From NCBI RefSeq assembly GCF_014066305.1, contig NW_023501040.1:620001-684000 (forward strand): 64,000 nt of DNA. The letters are read 5' to 3'. This stretch comes from Letharia columbiana (lineage: Eukaryota; Ascomycota; Lecanoromycetes; Lecanorales; Parmeliaceae). The position numbers and the translations under genes were made by a program. Under the pieces are notes generated by a model, which was not told the origin of the DNA, ran no database searches, and worked only from the letters and a program-made list of their open reading frames with translations. Below, one piece after another: positions 11,904-23,435 of this stretch (position 1 is its first letter; each line of letters starts with the position of its first letter).

Positions 11904-13361
11904 CTAGCCGACGACTGCCTGAGGACCGTAGCTAGGAGCCATGGAGTAGCGTTCGTAATGTGGCCCACAATAGCCACAACCGCAAGTAATGCCATGACCG
12001 TGAGGAATGTATTGCTGGGCATATGCTGTGTAGTAGTTTGACTGCAAGGCGTTGGAACCAAGAACTTGCAGTGGCGGAGGAACCTTCATAGCCGGATACG
12101 CCTGCTGCGGTGCATGACCATACCCGAAACCACCATGCGTGTACCATTCTGGTGTAGTGGGACCTGTTTCGGGAGGCGAATAGTCTGTTTGAGAACGCAA
12201 CGGTGGCCATTGATCATAGCGAGGTATATTCCACTGTGAATGCACATGGTTCTTGTACCCGTTGCCAAGTTGGTGATCAAGGTATGATGCTGTCTGGCGA
12301 TCTGTTGGAGAGGAGCGCTGGAGCAAAGACCTCTGCCTCTGCACATTGTTCCCGTTGAAGGCGGTCGACACACCAATGTGAGTTTGCTCCAGGGATTCCG
12401 CCAATGCTACATCGACCTTATTCGCCTTGAAGGCTTGCCAACGTTGATGCCACAACAGGAAGCCCTCCGGATCGTCGGGATTGATATGCATGTTCCATTT
12501 GATGTCCATAAGCCATTCCACCTCAAGGACATTAAGCTCGCAGACTGGTATGCTGCTCACTTCCGACCAGGACCGATTTTGGAAAGTATTGTCATCCAAA
12601 AATTTGGAACCAAGCACGAGAGCTGTGGTAAGCATACGGTATACTTGTCCACTGCCGTGATTGTATTTGCCACTATTCGACAGCAGAGTCATCCGCTCAG
12701 CAAGGTAGTGAAGTCCAAGTAGGATAGTCGAGCTCGGCAGCCGGGTCGACGAAAGAATCTGTGAGACGTATTTGCGAAAGTCTGAATGCACTGAAGATTC
12801 CGAGCGAAGCACACTTCGAGTCATGTCAATGTCTGCAAGGCAGATTCTAGAGGCGTAGATGTCATACATTCCTTGTGCCATCTTGGACACAAAGTCTACC
12901 ATGTCTTCCATCTCGTAGTCCAAGTGAACCGCGACACCACCCACAGCCTTCTCTTCTTTAGGTTGAGGGACACTTGGAGCACTAGGAGCACGATTGGATC
13001 GTCCATGGTGCTGATAATCTTCCAGAGAGCGATCCGGGACTCTGATCGGCGGTAGCAGAGGGACGCTTGATGCAGCGTAAGAATTTGCGGCGCCTTGGAG
13101 ATTAGCGTAGTTTGTAGGCCCATGACGACTGTTCTCTTGAAGGTAGGCGTGCCGTGAGATTGGCGCGAGGGTGTACTGCGAGTAGCGTGGCAGGACTTCC
13201 TGTCCTTCAAGTCCTCCCAACTCGTAGTTGGGAATCTGACCTAGCGTGTGGATTGCAGGAAGCTGCCCGGTAGCATGAGCACTGCTGGGGTATGCATCAT
13301 AGTGGTCGGGAGGCGTTAGAGGCATCTGTCGTGGGAGTGTGCTCGAGTAAAAGGAAGGCAT
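11904..13361 (-). CDS. Cyclin of the Pho80/Clg1 group
   Basis: A single exon of 485 aa. Residues about 145-310 form one cyclin fold (MVDFVSKMAQGMYDIY through VEWLMDIKWNMHI), with KFLDDNTFQNRSWSEVS as the characteristic Pho80-like segment. The flanks are low-complexity, rich in Pro, Gln, Tyr, His and Ser. This layout matches the Clg1-like Pho85-partner cyclins of filamentous fungi. In yeast this group activates the Pho85 CDK in nutrient and starvation signalling, and I infer a similar role. The ATG is the first in the frame and is preceded by a long upstream region. Nothing in the sequence separates Clg1 from other Pcl cyclins with certainty. Confidence 0.82.
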   Translation of the reverse strand: MPSFYSSTLPRQMPLTPPDHYDAYPSSAHATGQLPAIHTLGQIPNYELGGLEGQEVLPRYSQYTLAPISRHAYLQENSRHGPTNYANLQGAANSYAASSVPLLPPIRVPDRSLEDYQHHGRSNRAPSAPSVPQPKEEKAVGGVAVHLDYEMEDMVDFVSKMAQGMYDIYASRICLADIDMTRSVLRSESSVHSDFRKYVSQILSSTRLPSSTILLGLHYLAERMTLLSNSGKYNHGSGQVYRMLTTALVLGSKFLDDNTFQNRSWSEVSSIPVCELNVLEVEWLMDIKWNMHINPDDPEGFLLWHQRWQAFKANKVDVALAESLEQTHIGVSTAFNGNNVQRQRSLLQRSSPTDRQTASYLDHQLGNGYKNHVHSQWNIPRYDQWPPLRSQTDYSPPETGPTTPEWYTHGGFGYGHAPQQAYPAMKVPPPLQVLGSNALQSNYYTAYAQQYIPHGHGITCGCGYCGPHYERYSMAPSYGPQAVVG

Positions 13362-14661
13362 GATCTAGCAACGGTAGCCAAGAGAGGCCGGAAGGCTGAC
13401 CCTTAAGACGAAGATATTGGGTACGGAGCGTCGATGACCTAGATACCCCTCGCATTCACCTATGCTAACCTGCCACTGCCACCAGCGCGAAGCACGGCTT
13501 GGCGAGGCTTAGGAGAGAGTCCGGTATTCAAACACCTGGATTTGATGTCATGGGGGATTTCAAGTTTGTATTGAAGTTGTACTCCGATGTGTAATCTAAT
13601 TTGATGGTGGTAGTCGTGGTCGTGAATCGTTGTTTAGAAAGATATGTCGTCACGCTGAAAGTACAAGATCGCTAAAGTTGAAAAGCCTGAAGGAAAGGGA
13701 AGATGATGATTGGAGGATTCTCTGCAGTGTGTTGTTAATGCGGAAGCATGCAGTGTTGCAGATTCTTTGTCGGTTCCTTAGTGATCAGGATTGACTCAAG
13801 GAGCCACAAGTCTTAGTGAAAAGCTCGTTTAGCTTGAGATGAGTTGTCGAAGTCCTATCAAGCAGATGTAGAATGGTGCAGAAGGGGGGAAACCTGGTGA
13901 AGGTTCTAAGCGTGCAGAGCCATGGATCGTAGCCTGATGGACGGAAACCGTGTGATAGGAGCAAGCAACGGAGGTTCAGCTGCCAAATGTGCTCTTTGTG
14001 GTCTGATGCTGAGACCCAATGTCAACCGGCAATAGACGGATTGGATGTAATTGAAACGCTGGATGCCAATTTCTTTCACACTTCCGGAGAACTGTCCCAA
14101 TTCACGTGTCAAGACTCCAAAGATATTGGCAAGTACAGACAGGATATTTTTAATGTCGCAGCGGAAGGGTGTTGTTTCTCTATGTCTGGCAGGATGTGAT
14201 TCGGCAAGGAGGGAGGACTGGAGTGTTGTTTTGGGGGGGGAAATTAAGAGTAATCTCTTTAAAGACCGCCTTCCGCTCGGCGGGTGTTGGAATAGAGCGG
14301 GAGGCAGGAGAGCGTGTCGTGGTAGAAAGAGAAGGTGGAGGTGGAGGTAGAAGTGGAGGTGTTATGGCACGAGGAGAGGGATGAAGGAAGAAAAGAAAAG
14401 AAAAGGATTGGTGTGGTGTGGTGATGACGATGAGCGGTGATGGAGGAGGAGGAGGCAGCGATTTATTTCGCCAAGTCTCAAGGGGCGCCCGCCAAGCCAA
14501 AAAAAATTAATTAAAAAAATTAGAAAATAAAGTTCGTCCCGGTAAAACATGCCGCCCGAGGGCCGAACGCTAACTTCGTCCAACTGTCCCCTCGGTCGAT
14601 TGAATATTAATTTGCAAACAACCACTGTCATCTCATAGACGCAACATCTGCAAGTCTAGAC
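13362..14661. other. divergent intergenic region between cyclin and orphan gene
   Basis: 1.3 kb upstream of both neighbours. It carries purine-rich simple sequence at about 14330-14460 (ggaggtgga and gatgatgga types), a G8 run near 14232, and AT-rich stretches near 14500-14530. Short frames such as 13987-14199 look random. Confidence 0.5.
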
Positions 14662-15517
14662 ATGTAAATACTCTCAATATTACTAATAGCTTCTCTAACA
14701 TTCTAAATTCTTGTTAGGCCGGCATCTCCCAGGATATCGAATGTATCTACCAACGATGCATCTACCAACGATGCAAGCTTCTATTCTCTCACACCTCTAT
14801 CTTCACCGACTCCCTTAGTCCCTTCTACGTCCCCATCAGCTAGCCCTCGACAAATACCTACCGTTCCTTCTCCATCAGCGACAGTGCAGGAAGTACAATG
14901 TTTCTTTAGAGACTGTTTCCTTGCATTTCGTCCGTTATTAGATCAAGAAGAGGCGGAGATGGAAGCAAAGAAATTAATGATTGATGGTGTTGGCCTTTAC
15001 ACATTCTCTGCAGAGGTATTTCGCGATGAGTTCGGTCTTTCAGGACGCGACCAATCTATGATATTGTTGATATTTAATGGATACTATAGGTATGTTTTTA
15101 AGTTATATCTTATAAAAGACTTTATCTCTTATCAACTGATATAGACATATGGCGATGTGTTCGGTCATGAGGGCAATCTTGATATCTTAAATGGAGTTTG
15201 GCTTGTAGTTATATCTATAAAAACTTTATCTCTTATTAACTATATAGCATAGGCAAAGTCCTTTCCTTTTCTCAGATTTCTCCAAAAGGTCTTTGTTGCC
15301 GTGGCTGCAGGAAATGGCATCTATCAATTCTGGAAAGACCCCAAAGAAAAAAAAGCTCGCAGTCACATATATCTTTGCGGCCATCACCACCTTCGTTTCC
15401 TTCGTATACCAATTCATCTCTACTGGATGGGTTATCGAATCAAAAATTTGGCCAGAAAAATTCAAAGTGCGAAACCCAGCAGAAGCAGCAGCAGCAACTC
15501 CCCGGACACCATGGTGA
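14662..15517 (+). CDS. Orphan one-TM protein; start codon split by an intron; twin introns
   Basis: I do not recognise this family. The model is AT (14662-14663) + 14718-15093 + 15145-15204 + 15248-15517, giving 235 aa; every junction is in phase. The first intron has a CTAAC branch site and 54 nt, and it splits the ATG as AT/G. The protein starts with a Ser/Thr/Pro-rich segment of about 65 residues. A conserved-looking helical part follows (CFFRDCFLAFRPLL to DQSMILLIFNGYY), faintly like a SAM domain. The C-terminus has KKKK and then a transmembrane helix (LAVTYIFAAITTFVSFVYQFI). Introns two and three share about 40 nt of near-identical sequence. The donor of intron two is weak (gttttt). The nearby gtatgt would shift the frame into an early stop, so the model could be wrong there. 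Confidence 0.5.
14736..14765. repeat. tandem duplication of a 15-mer inside the orphan gene
   Basis: The unit atctaccaacgatgc occurs twice in a row and encodes the repeated STNDA near the N-terminus. Confidence 0.7.
15094..15247 (+). repeat. two near-identical short introns (introner-like)
   Basis: Introns 15094-15144 and 15205-15247 share agttatatc, tataaaa, actttatctcttat and aac..atatag in the same order, differing by a few substitutions and 1-2 nt gaps. Ordinary introns of this window share no more than splice signals. Confidence 0.65.
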
Positions 15518-16398
15518 AACAGAAGCATGGCAGCCTCAGAATGGCGTCAGGATTCGGCGTCAATATCGCCAAGACATAGATTAAGTAAATAAAAATAAAA
15601 TCGAACTCAACACAGAAACATTTGCCGGATTACAAATGCGAGAATAATCAAATAACTTTCTCTTGAAGGGGCGGCTCCTTCAGCTAAGTAACTACTATCT
15701 ATCAATCAGTCAGTCAATCAATCAATCAATCAGGCAGGCGTTGGTAAATCAACAATGGATCATGACTGTTCTTGCCAGCTATCTATCTGCTCAAATTAAG
15801 CCTATCGGAAAATCATTATTCGTGTTGAGTAAGGTAAGGTAGACCGCCTTGTCTGACTGCTTATAATATTACCGCTACGGTGGGAGTCACAACCAGTGAC
15901 TTCGACTCCTTGGTCCTTTCTGGGACTTGCATCCGAGAAGAAGATCTCGACTACGAATACGAAAGCTTCACAGATTTGCACATAATGAGAAGAAATCCTC
16001 TGATTAGAGTACATTATGGTAGAATTGGATTCGTGGCTTTTCGGATAGGCTTCAGTCTCGAAGCTCCAGTGACATTGTGACTTCTTGCCAGTACCCTCAA
16101 CGACTAGACAACTGGTCGGACCAGAGCCTGGCATGCGTGGTCTGTTCATGCGTTTCGTCAGTGAGTAAGAGAATGAAGCTGATTGGCACTGCATGTCTGA
16201 CTTCGGCTGATACATAGAGTCAGACACGGGGAAGTGACGATTCGAGTATGGCTTTTCCCCGTAGTCCTAGTAGAGCTAAGGCTCCCGTTTCCATACAAGT
16301 GTCCTGCAGCTAAAGGAGAACCGCTGCGTTTCCGACATCAGATGAAGTCTTTCTCATAGTACATAGCCAGGTTTCTTCCTAGGCAGAAGTAGACCTAC
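15518..16398. other. convergent intergenic region
   Basis: 881 nt between the orphan gene and rsc7. A tetranucleotide microsatellite (caat/gtca type) lies at about 15704-15734. The frames at 15802-16227 minus and 15880-16080 plus overlap and have no recognisable domain. Confidence 0.5.
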
Positions 16399-18116
16399 TC
16401 AAGTGTTGTAAGTGATTCGTAGTTGCGCTCGAGCTCCATCGTCCTTGTCCGTGCCCCAGCGTTCTTTCCATGCTTTCTCCACTGCCCTCGCCTCAACGAA
16501 CGCTTGACGGCAACCTTCCGGTAACTCGGCAAGCAAATGCTCCGGCAGACGAGTCAGCTCCGTTTCTTCGTCAGGTCCTGGATATCCCAATACTGATGCA
16601 GGGGGAGTTTCGAAGTACGTGTCCGAGATCATGAAGTTCCGTGTGAACACTGGTGCGATATCTGGAAAAATTGTATTGGCCGCTGGTTCGCGGCCATCGG
16701 ATAAGTGCCCGTTGATCTGATCAGCTGCAGTTGGCGAAGTTCTTGGCGTTGGCGATGTAGGTAAAACCTGCTCCCACCGAGCGTGTGTCGGCTGCATGAT
16801 CTTGGGATATTGCATGACATTGGTGTGGACGTCGTATACGCCGTTCAAATTACGACGACGCTGGGCCGCGAGAGAAGAATTGAAGCGGCTGGCAAAGTCA
16901 GTCAGGGATTTGAACTTGAGAGCTTGTGCCTTTTACCTAGCTTCTCGGGCATGCTCGAACATCCAATTTGCTCCAGTGACAATGATCTTGCGCTTTTTGC
17001 CTTCAACGGCTTTGCCATTGACTATGGGCACGCTTGGTGCTCCTGTGTGGTAAACGGCGCTTGCCCCATGCCACGCAACAAACTTGTTCTTGTCATACTC
17101 CTCGCCACCACCCGGTAGATCGTCGTCGGGATTGGCTAGTTCACCCTCGACATCCCCGTTGGCACGTGCTGTAGCCGCCTGATAATCATCTGTGATTTTC
17201 TTGCCACCAATTATAATTCTTGCCCCAAATTCTCGAAAGACAGAGCGGGCAGTGACAACGCCAATCGCCCTTCCCTTGTATGAGTGAGGAATAAGGCCTC
17301 GCTCGATCAAATCTTTCTTGGCCTCTTCTGCAAGGATGATCTTGTACAGCTGTTTGTGTTTTTGAAAAAACAGGTAGCTGTCTCGAAATCCGATGCATCT
17401 TGCGGGCTCAGTAGATAGCATGTAAAGCCGGTCGCCCTTTCCTTCGATTGAAAATGTTCTGACGCGATATTCTCTGCCCCCCTTGAGGTGTCCGTTCACA
17501 TCGACCTTCTCCTCGCCCTCAGAGTCCGGGGGCAGCTGTACTTCATCGTCCTTGACTGGGGCCATATTGCCTTCCTTGTCCAAAGGTACTTGCGTGACAT
17601 GTGACGGGCCTCCTCTTGGCTTACCCCATCTACCGCCTCCAAAGCCACGTCCACGCCAACCTCCTCTCTTCCTCGGCGTTCCTGCTTCCGATCCGGTATC
17701 TCGTGACTCCAACTCATCCGCTGCACCTCGACGACTAGATCCTCGTCTGGCAGGTCTTCCGCGCTTTCGAGGTTTGAGTATTCGTCCAGGATTGGGCGTG
17801 GAGAGGCGAGAGCCCGCATCTGATTCGGCGGCTGGTGTAGCTTGGCCGTCTTCTTCCTCCACTTCTATTTCATTCTCCTCTTCATTCTCACTTCCATTTT
17901 CCTGAACACTTGCTGCGGCTGAAACTGGTCCATCTACCATTTCTTCGTCAGAGATATCAGGCGCTTGGGGTGTTGTTATTCCTGCCAACAATTTGTCAGC
18001 GATGTGTGAGTGGACCTCGTATATTACTTCGTATGCTTGACAGTATTTGTAGAGAAAAAAACTTCATCCTTACTTTTCGCTGCTCTTGCAGCTTGTGCCC
18101 GAGATGTGCGGACCAT
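16399..18116 (-). CDS. rsc7: Chromatin-remodelling subunit Rsc7/Npl6 (Swp82 family)
   Basis: Three exons (18116-18074, 17981-16937, 16888-16399) encode 525 aa. The 43-nt first exon gives MVRTSRAQAARAAK; a 92-nt intron with a CTGAC branch site joins it to the acidic segment at DISDEEMVDG. The first ~160 residues are acidic and then Arg/Gly/Pro-rich with AT-hook-like RGRPAR. The conserved core runs from YRVRTFSIEGKGDRLYMLS through CIGFRDSYLFFQKHKQLYKI to the IVTGANWMFEHAREA segment, and ends in a FPDIAPVFTRNFMISDTYFETPP motif typical of Npl6/Rsc7. The protein is a non-catalytic subunit of RSC or SWI/SNF and acts in nucleosome sliding at promoters. Rsc7 and Swp82 are paralogues in yeast; this single fungal copy may serve both complexes. 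Confidence 0.88.
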
Positions 18117-19828
18117 GACTGTCACTTTCCAAGCTTTCTTATCGCTCTCACACAAGTACGTCAAACGCTATGTGTAGGTTATGTTGTCTTGGCGAATTGT
18201 GTTTCCTTGCTGACTAATAGGTGGATTTAACCGGGGATCCTCCAGACACGCTAACGTACTGTCTCCCCCCTCCGTGAGGAGTCTGATAAATTGGATTTCC
18301 TGAAGCTCTTGTGAAATATTTATTAATTGGCTCATGCGAATATTCAGCTCAGCTCCTGCGAATTGTACACCGGTCCGAAGTACTTTACATACTGCCCAAA
18401 CATGCCAAACGCCCCGCCCGTTGGTGTTGGACTCAGTGCCCCGCGTAGGCCCCAGAGAGCCTTTTGCGCCTCTTGCCGTGCTCATGAAAAAGCACGGGGA
18501 AATTGATGGCGAAATGATACTTTACTTTTACGTTAGGCTAATAAGTTGTTGGAACAGATGTTGTAAGGTAACTGTAACATATGGCACATGGAGATTTCAG
18601 GCGAGTTGTATGATAGTTATCTTATGTTTGTACCTATGTATCTACCTCTGAATTCTGCTCAAGATGGGCAAGGAAAGCTTTTAGCATCTCTGTAAGGAGG
18701 AGTACTCTACGACATGATGCCAATTGTAGACGTGCAATAACTTCGTCCTGCACTCCTGCCAGGCTTTGCTGGAATTCAATTTATTGGGCGGAGTATTCTA
18801 GCCAAGTTGGAACTTCTTAACTTCTTCCCATCGAATCGGGCGCTTGGAGGCGAAAGTTCGGAGAGATCCGAGCGAGAGAGAGAGAAAGAGAGATAGTCCA
18901 GTCCCGCCCGTCCTCATCCAAAACAACCCCTCCCGCCATACGGAACTTACTCGCACTCTTTCTGCAACGGCAATCCAAGCTCGCTGGCAGCGACCAAACT
19001 GGAGCAGATGGCTCATCAACTGAACACTGATTACTTGAGGCGAAAACTGCTGAATCCACAGAGGCGAGTCTCCTTCCCTGCTTCATCACCCTCGCTTTTC
19101 CCCCCATTTTCCTTTCGCCTTTGCCCCCGCAGATCCAGCATTTCTGCAGCTTTCATTCTCGTCAATCTCCAGCATTTGGCCCTGAGAATTGGCTTACTCT
19201 CTGCCATTGCTGTCGCAATTCATATTAACTGTATCAACCGATGGTCTTACCTTCTAAGTCCCACATGTCATACCTTATCACTCTCCATGACTTCGGGGGT
19301 TTATTAGCATCAGAGCTCCAGGAGCTAGTGCAGATCATCTGGCTCCCGAGCTTCCCTGCCAGGCCAGTGAGCCGGACGAAAATTGTTCCCAACACCACAT
19401 ATCATACATAATCCCTCGCCCCAGCCTTTTCTCGCCCGTCAACACGTCTCTCATCTTCGACCACGACTTTGCTTACTCTACTTTCCTGCATCTTCAACAC
19501 AATCACCCCCAATGCACATTTCATATCTGCGAGCCTTTGCCACATCAATCTTCGCTCGCCCTCCTAAAGCCTTGTGCTTTCATCATTCATTTTCGTGGAA
19601 TAGTAAACATCAGGACAGCTACTAACACTCACGTTGGATAGTCACTCGGACGATGAGACTCATAGTATAGGATCAGCACCGCCATCCGGCGTCGCCACAC
19701 CTCACCCGGACCCAACTGACAAACGATTGCCCGGAATATTGCACAGCTATTTTGGACAGGTTCGTGAAAGGTCTTTCACAAGTCCCAGCAATCCATAATA
19801 TCCCTTACTTGTCTACTTCGCGCATAAA
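18117..19828. promoter_or_regulatory. 1.7 kb divergent region, rsc7 / sch9
   Basis: This holds both promoters. There is a GA-rich tract at 18868-18896 and a pyrimidine-rich stretch with several short frames at 19080-19625. A long 5' leader with upstream ORFs for sch9 is plausible, as the region before its ATG contains several ATGs. I see no separate gene. Confidence 0.45.
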
Positions 19829-22386
19829 ATGGAAGTTTTCTCGTCCAAGCTCGGTCGAGGGCTTGCGGGTGGCGCTTTGCCCACAGCTCCTAGCTCACCT
19901 GGCGAGCAACATGGGACAGATCCGCAACAGCCCTTGCTCTTACCATCCCAGAAACAAAAGCAGGATCGAAGACGTAATTCCATGACCGCCCCTGCGTACC
20001 CAACGCCGCCAACTTCATCCTCTTCTTCATCTTCAACACGCAAAGTGAGCGAGGCTGGCAGTGATGGCAGCTCCCAAACACGTGATGCTGACACGTTCAA
20101 TTCCTGTCATCCTCTTCTGCAACGGCAAGGATCTGGGAGCAATATTTTGCCAGTACGCACCCGCCGACAGACTGCCGGCTTGAACCCCCTCTCCAGCATT
20201 ACGACGAGCTCTTCTGTTAATGCTGCACACATTTCGAACCCCACATCCTCTCGTTCATCATCGATACCAAGCACCCCAACCTCGGATACACCTGGCAAAT
20301 CTGCACTTTCTTCTTTGACTTCACACCTGGAACTCACAAGGCTAACTGATCACGCGGCTTCGCCGCGTAAAAAGAATACCCCTCCACTGAGCCCACGAGC
20401 GCTGTCGAACGATGACTCAGAGTCAGTCAGACAAACCCCACCTACCACGGATCAGGGCAATGAAAAGTCCATCGTGAATGGAGCTACCGCAGCGCCGACA
20501 CCTCGGTCATCGCCCCCTGTCGGTCCTCCGAAAGGAAAATTATCAGTAACAATAGCAGGCGCTCGGGGTTTAAGCCCCAGTTTCAATCCATATGCTGTTT
20601 GCGCCTTCGAAGAGATCGAGTCGATTGCCACCGGCTATAGGCATGGAGACGCGGAAACAAAACCCGGGGCAAGAAGCAGAGACCAGTCTGCTGGTGGTGT
20701 CCCAATTAAAGCACCCAATGGCGAAATGGGCAGGTCCATGGCGATCCCGATGAAGAGTCGGCAAAGTAGCACGACAAGTCTCAAAGACCAAAAGGAGTTC
20801 AAGAATGGTAGAATCACTGATCCCATATGGAATCATGAGGCGCTTTTGTAAGAATCTCTCATAGCCTCCATCCTTTGCTTTTTGCTGATAGATTTGGACA
20901 GTGATGTCCTTGGGAAACATTCTGAGGTGAGCATCAACGTTTACGACAGTGGGAATCACGAAGCGTTTCTGGGCCTCGTGAAGGTCAATCCGGACGTATT
21001 CCATGGGAATAAGAGAGTAGAGGGTTGGTACAGACTGGAAGCTCGGGACCCCGAAGAAGATCATGTCTCTGGCGAGGTCCACCTCGACTTTTCTTTTCAG
21101 AAAACGGACAAGACAAAGTTCGGACCCGAGGATTTCCAGATATTGAAACTGATAGGCAAAGGTTTGTTGGACGTATTACTCAGAAATATGCTGCTAATTT
21201 AGAATTGGCAGGTACCTTTGGCCAAGTTTTTCAGGTGGTGAAGAAGGATACTGGGCGTATCTATGCTATGAAGGTCCTTTCAAAGAAGGTTATCGTGCAG
21301 AAGAAAGAGGTGGCTCACACACTTGGGGAGCGCAACATCCTAGTCCGCACAGCAACAGCTAATTCCCAATTCATTGTCGGACTCAAATTCTCCTTCCAGA
21401 CTCCTACCGACCTTTACCTTGTTACGGGTTTCATGTCCGGCGGTGAATTGTTCTATCATCTCCAAAAGGAGGGCAGATTTGACGAAGGCCGCGCAAAGTT
21501 CTACATTGCCGAGCTCATCCTGGCTCTTCAGCATCTACACCAATACGACATTGTATACCGCGATTTGAAACCGGAAAATATATTGCTTGATGCGAATGGA
21601 CACATCTCACTTTGCGATTTCGGTCTGTCAAAGGCCAACCTTACCAAGGACCAGACCACCAATACCTTCTGTGGAACTACAGAATACCTGGCTCCAGAGG
21701 TATTGCTCGACGAAGCAGGATACACCACAATGGTGGATTTCTGGTCCCTTGGTGTGTTGGTATTCGAGATGGTCTGTGGATGGAGTCCATTCTATGCCGA
21801 CGATACGCAGCAAATGTATAAGAACATTGCGTTTGGCAAGGTCCGCTTTCCCAAGGATGCTCTGAGCACAGAGGGAAGGAATTTTGTCAAGGGCCTGCTC
21901 AATCGAAACCCGAAACACCGACTAGGCGCAAAGAGAGACGCGGACGAGCTCAAGGAGCATATCTTCTTTGCAGATACTGACTGGAACGCAATGATGAACA
22001 AAATGGTCGTGCCGCCCTTCAAGCCCAAGCTTAAAAACATACGCGATGTGTCCAACTTCGACCCGGAATTTACCAATGCCCTACAGAACTCTTCTTCACT
22101 GAACGAGCGTGCAGCAGCGCTAGCTGCTGGTGCCATGCCGGCCTCGACTCCGCTCTCACCAGGCATGCAGGCGAACTTCAAGGGCTTCACTTTTGTCGAT
22201 GAGAGTACCATGGACGAACAATTCAAAGGTCAAGATCTGGAGACGATGGATGAGGATATGGAGGATGATGATGGCTGGACACAGCTGCCCAGCACGAAAA
22301 CTGATCGAGGGGACCGCATGAGTGGGATCATCAAGACCACGTCTAACGATGATGGAGTTTTCAACAATGGCCATTTCGACATGTAA
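19829..22386 (+). CDS. sch9: AGC-family protein kinase Sch9 (with C2 domain)
   Basis: Exons 19829-20847, 20902-21161 and 21212-22386 give 817 aa. The N-terminal ~240 residues are Ser/Thr/Pro-rich. A C2 domain follows (GKLSVTIAGARGL to about VHLDFSF), interrupted by a Gly/Lys-rich loop. The kinase domain (about 420-680) has GKGTFGQVF, the VAIK-type Lys in YAMKVL, the catalytic YRDLKPENILL, CDFGLSK and the activation segment TFCGTTEYLAPE. The C-terminal hydrophobic motif FKGFTFVDES (near 745) is the TORC1 phosphorylation site in yeast Sch9. The kinase controls ribosome biogenesis, growth and stress resistance downstream of TORC1. The first intron's acceptor was placed at 20901, because the earlier tag would bring a stop. 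The ATG at 19829 gives the usual length. Confidence 0.95.
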
Positions 22387-23435
22387 TGACTTGGACGACA
22401 ATGAGCTCAAACGATGGACGGGTTGATGGGACCTGTCCTTGGCTCAAGGGCCCGTGCTTTTTACATGCCGATGCCTTCTTGCTGCGTGCCTCCTATTGCC
22501 TTACGACTGGGGGCAGGAGGGTTGTCTGCTATTTGAGCGAGCGCTTTTGCGGGGGTTTTCTTTTGCATGGCAGGCGTCAGAAGCAAGCATGAACGATGGG
22601 CACGAGATCGAGGAAGAGATCGCAGTGGAAAAAGCCAATGCATGCTGCGATCGCTGTACATATTGTGATTCTTGCTCTACCTCTGAAAAGACAAACTGAA
22701 CTCTGCAAACCATATTCTGGCTTCGCCGTAAATCAATGTGCAAATCAGAGCCGGGAATCCTCCAGGATGCTCGAGTGTTCTTTCAGGGGCTAGGATGACG
22801 GCCCATGGTGTCGGGAAGGAAGAAAGGCGAGATTCGTAGTCGATCTCGATCTCGAGGCTTCCGACTGGATGGGGTCTTGAGAGAGCGCAACGTCACCCGA
22901 TCCGTAGCCGTCGCCCCCGTCAGCGTCTTTCGGCTTCGAGCTCAAGAGCCAACGGGGAGAGGAAATAAGGGGCGGGCAGCTGGGTCGACTGAGGGGATCG
23001 GTCGGGTCGGGTCGCGGGTTCCCGTACGCGAGAGGGTCGCAGGACGAGGCGGAGGAGGCACAGGCTGGAGTCCCTGGGCCCCGATCAGGTAATGGTTAAG
23101 GATTGAAGGGGTCGAGACTCTCGGCTCGAGTTCGGTATATCAAAGGGGTATAGACTTTATTCCAAGCTGGCTCAATCTCGCAAGGTTACTAACGAAGTAG
23201 GCCATGATCCAAATGGCCCCTCTCCTTGACGACTCGTTCCCTAAAAGAAATCCAGCAAATCAACCCTCCGATACCTCGGCCTCTCAGTATGTCTGGATGA
23301 TTTCGAAGTCAGCATGTCTCTTCTGGAATCAAGATATGAGTTGTGGGACAGGTCCTGGGAGTGCGTTGTCCTCACAGAGGTTTTGGAGCTCAAAAATTTG
23401 CACGAATCCGGCAGAAATGGCACGGAAATGATAAC
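22387..23435. other. convergent intergenic region
   Basis: Between sch9 and the F-box gene. At 22980-23060 it is GC-rich with repeated ggtcggg units. No gene recognised. Confidence 0.5.
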
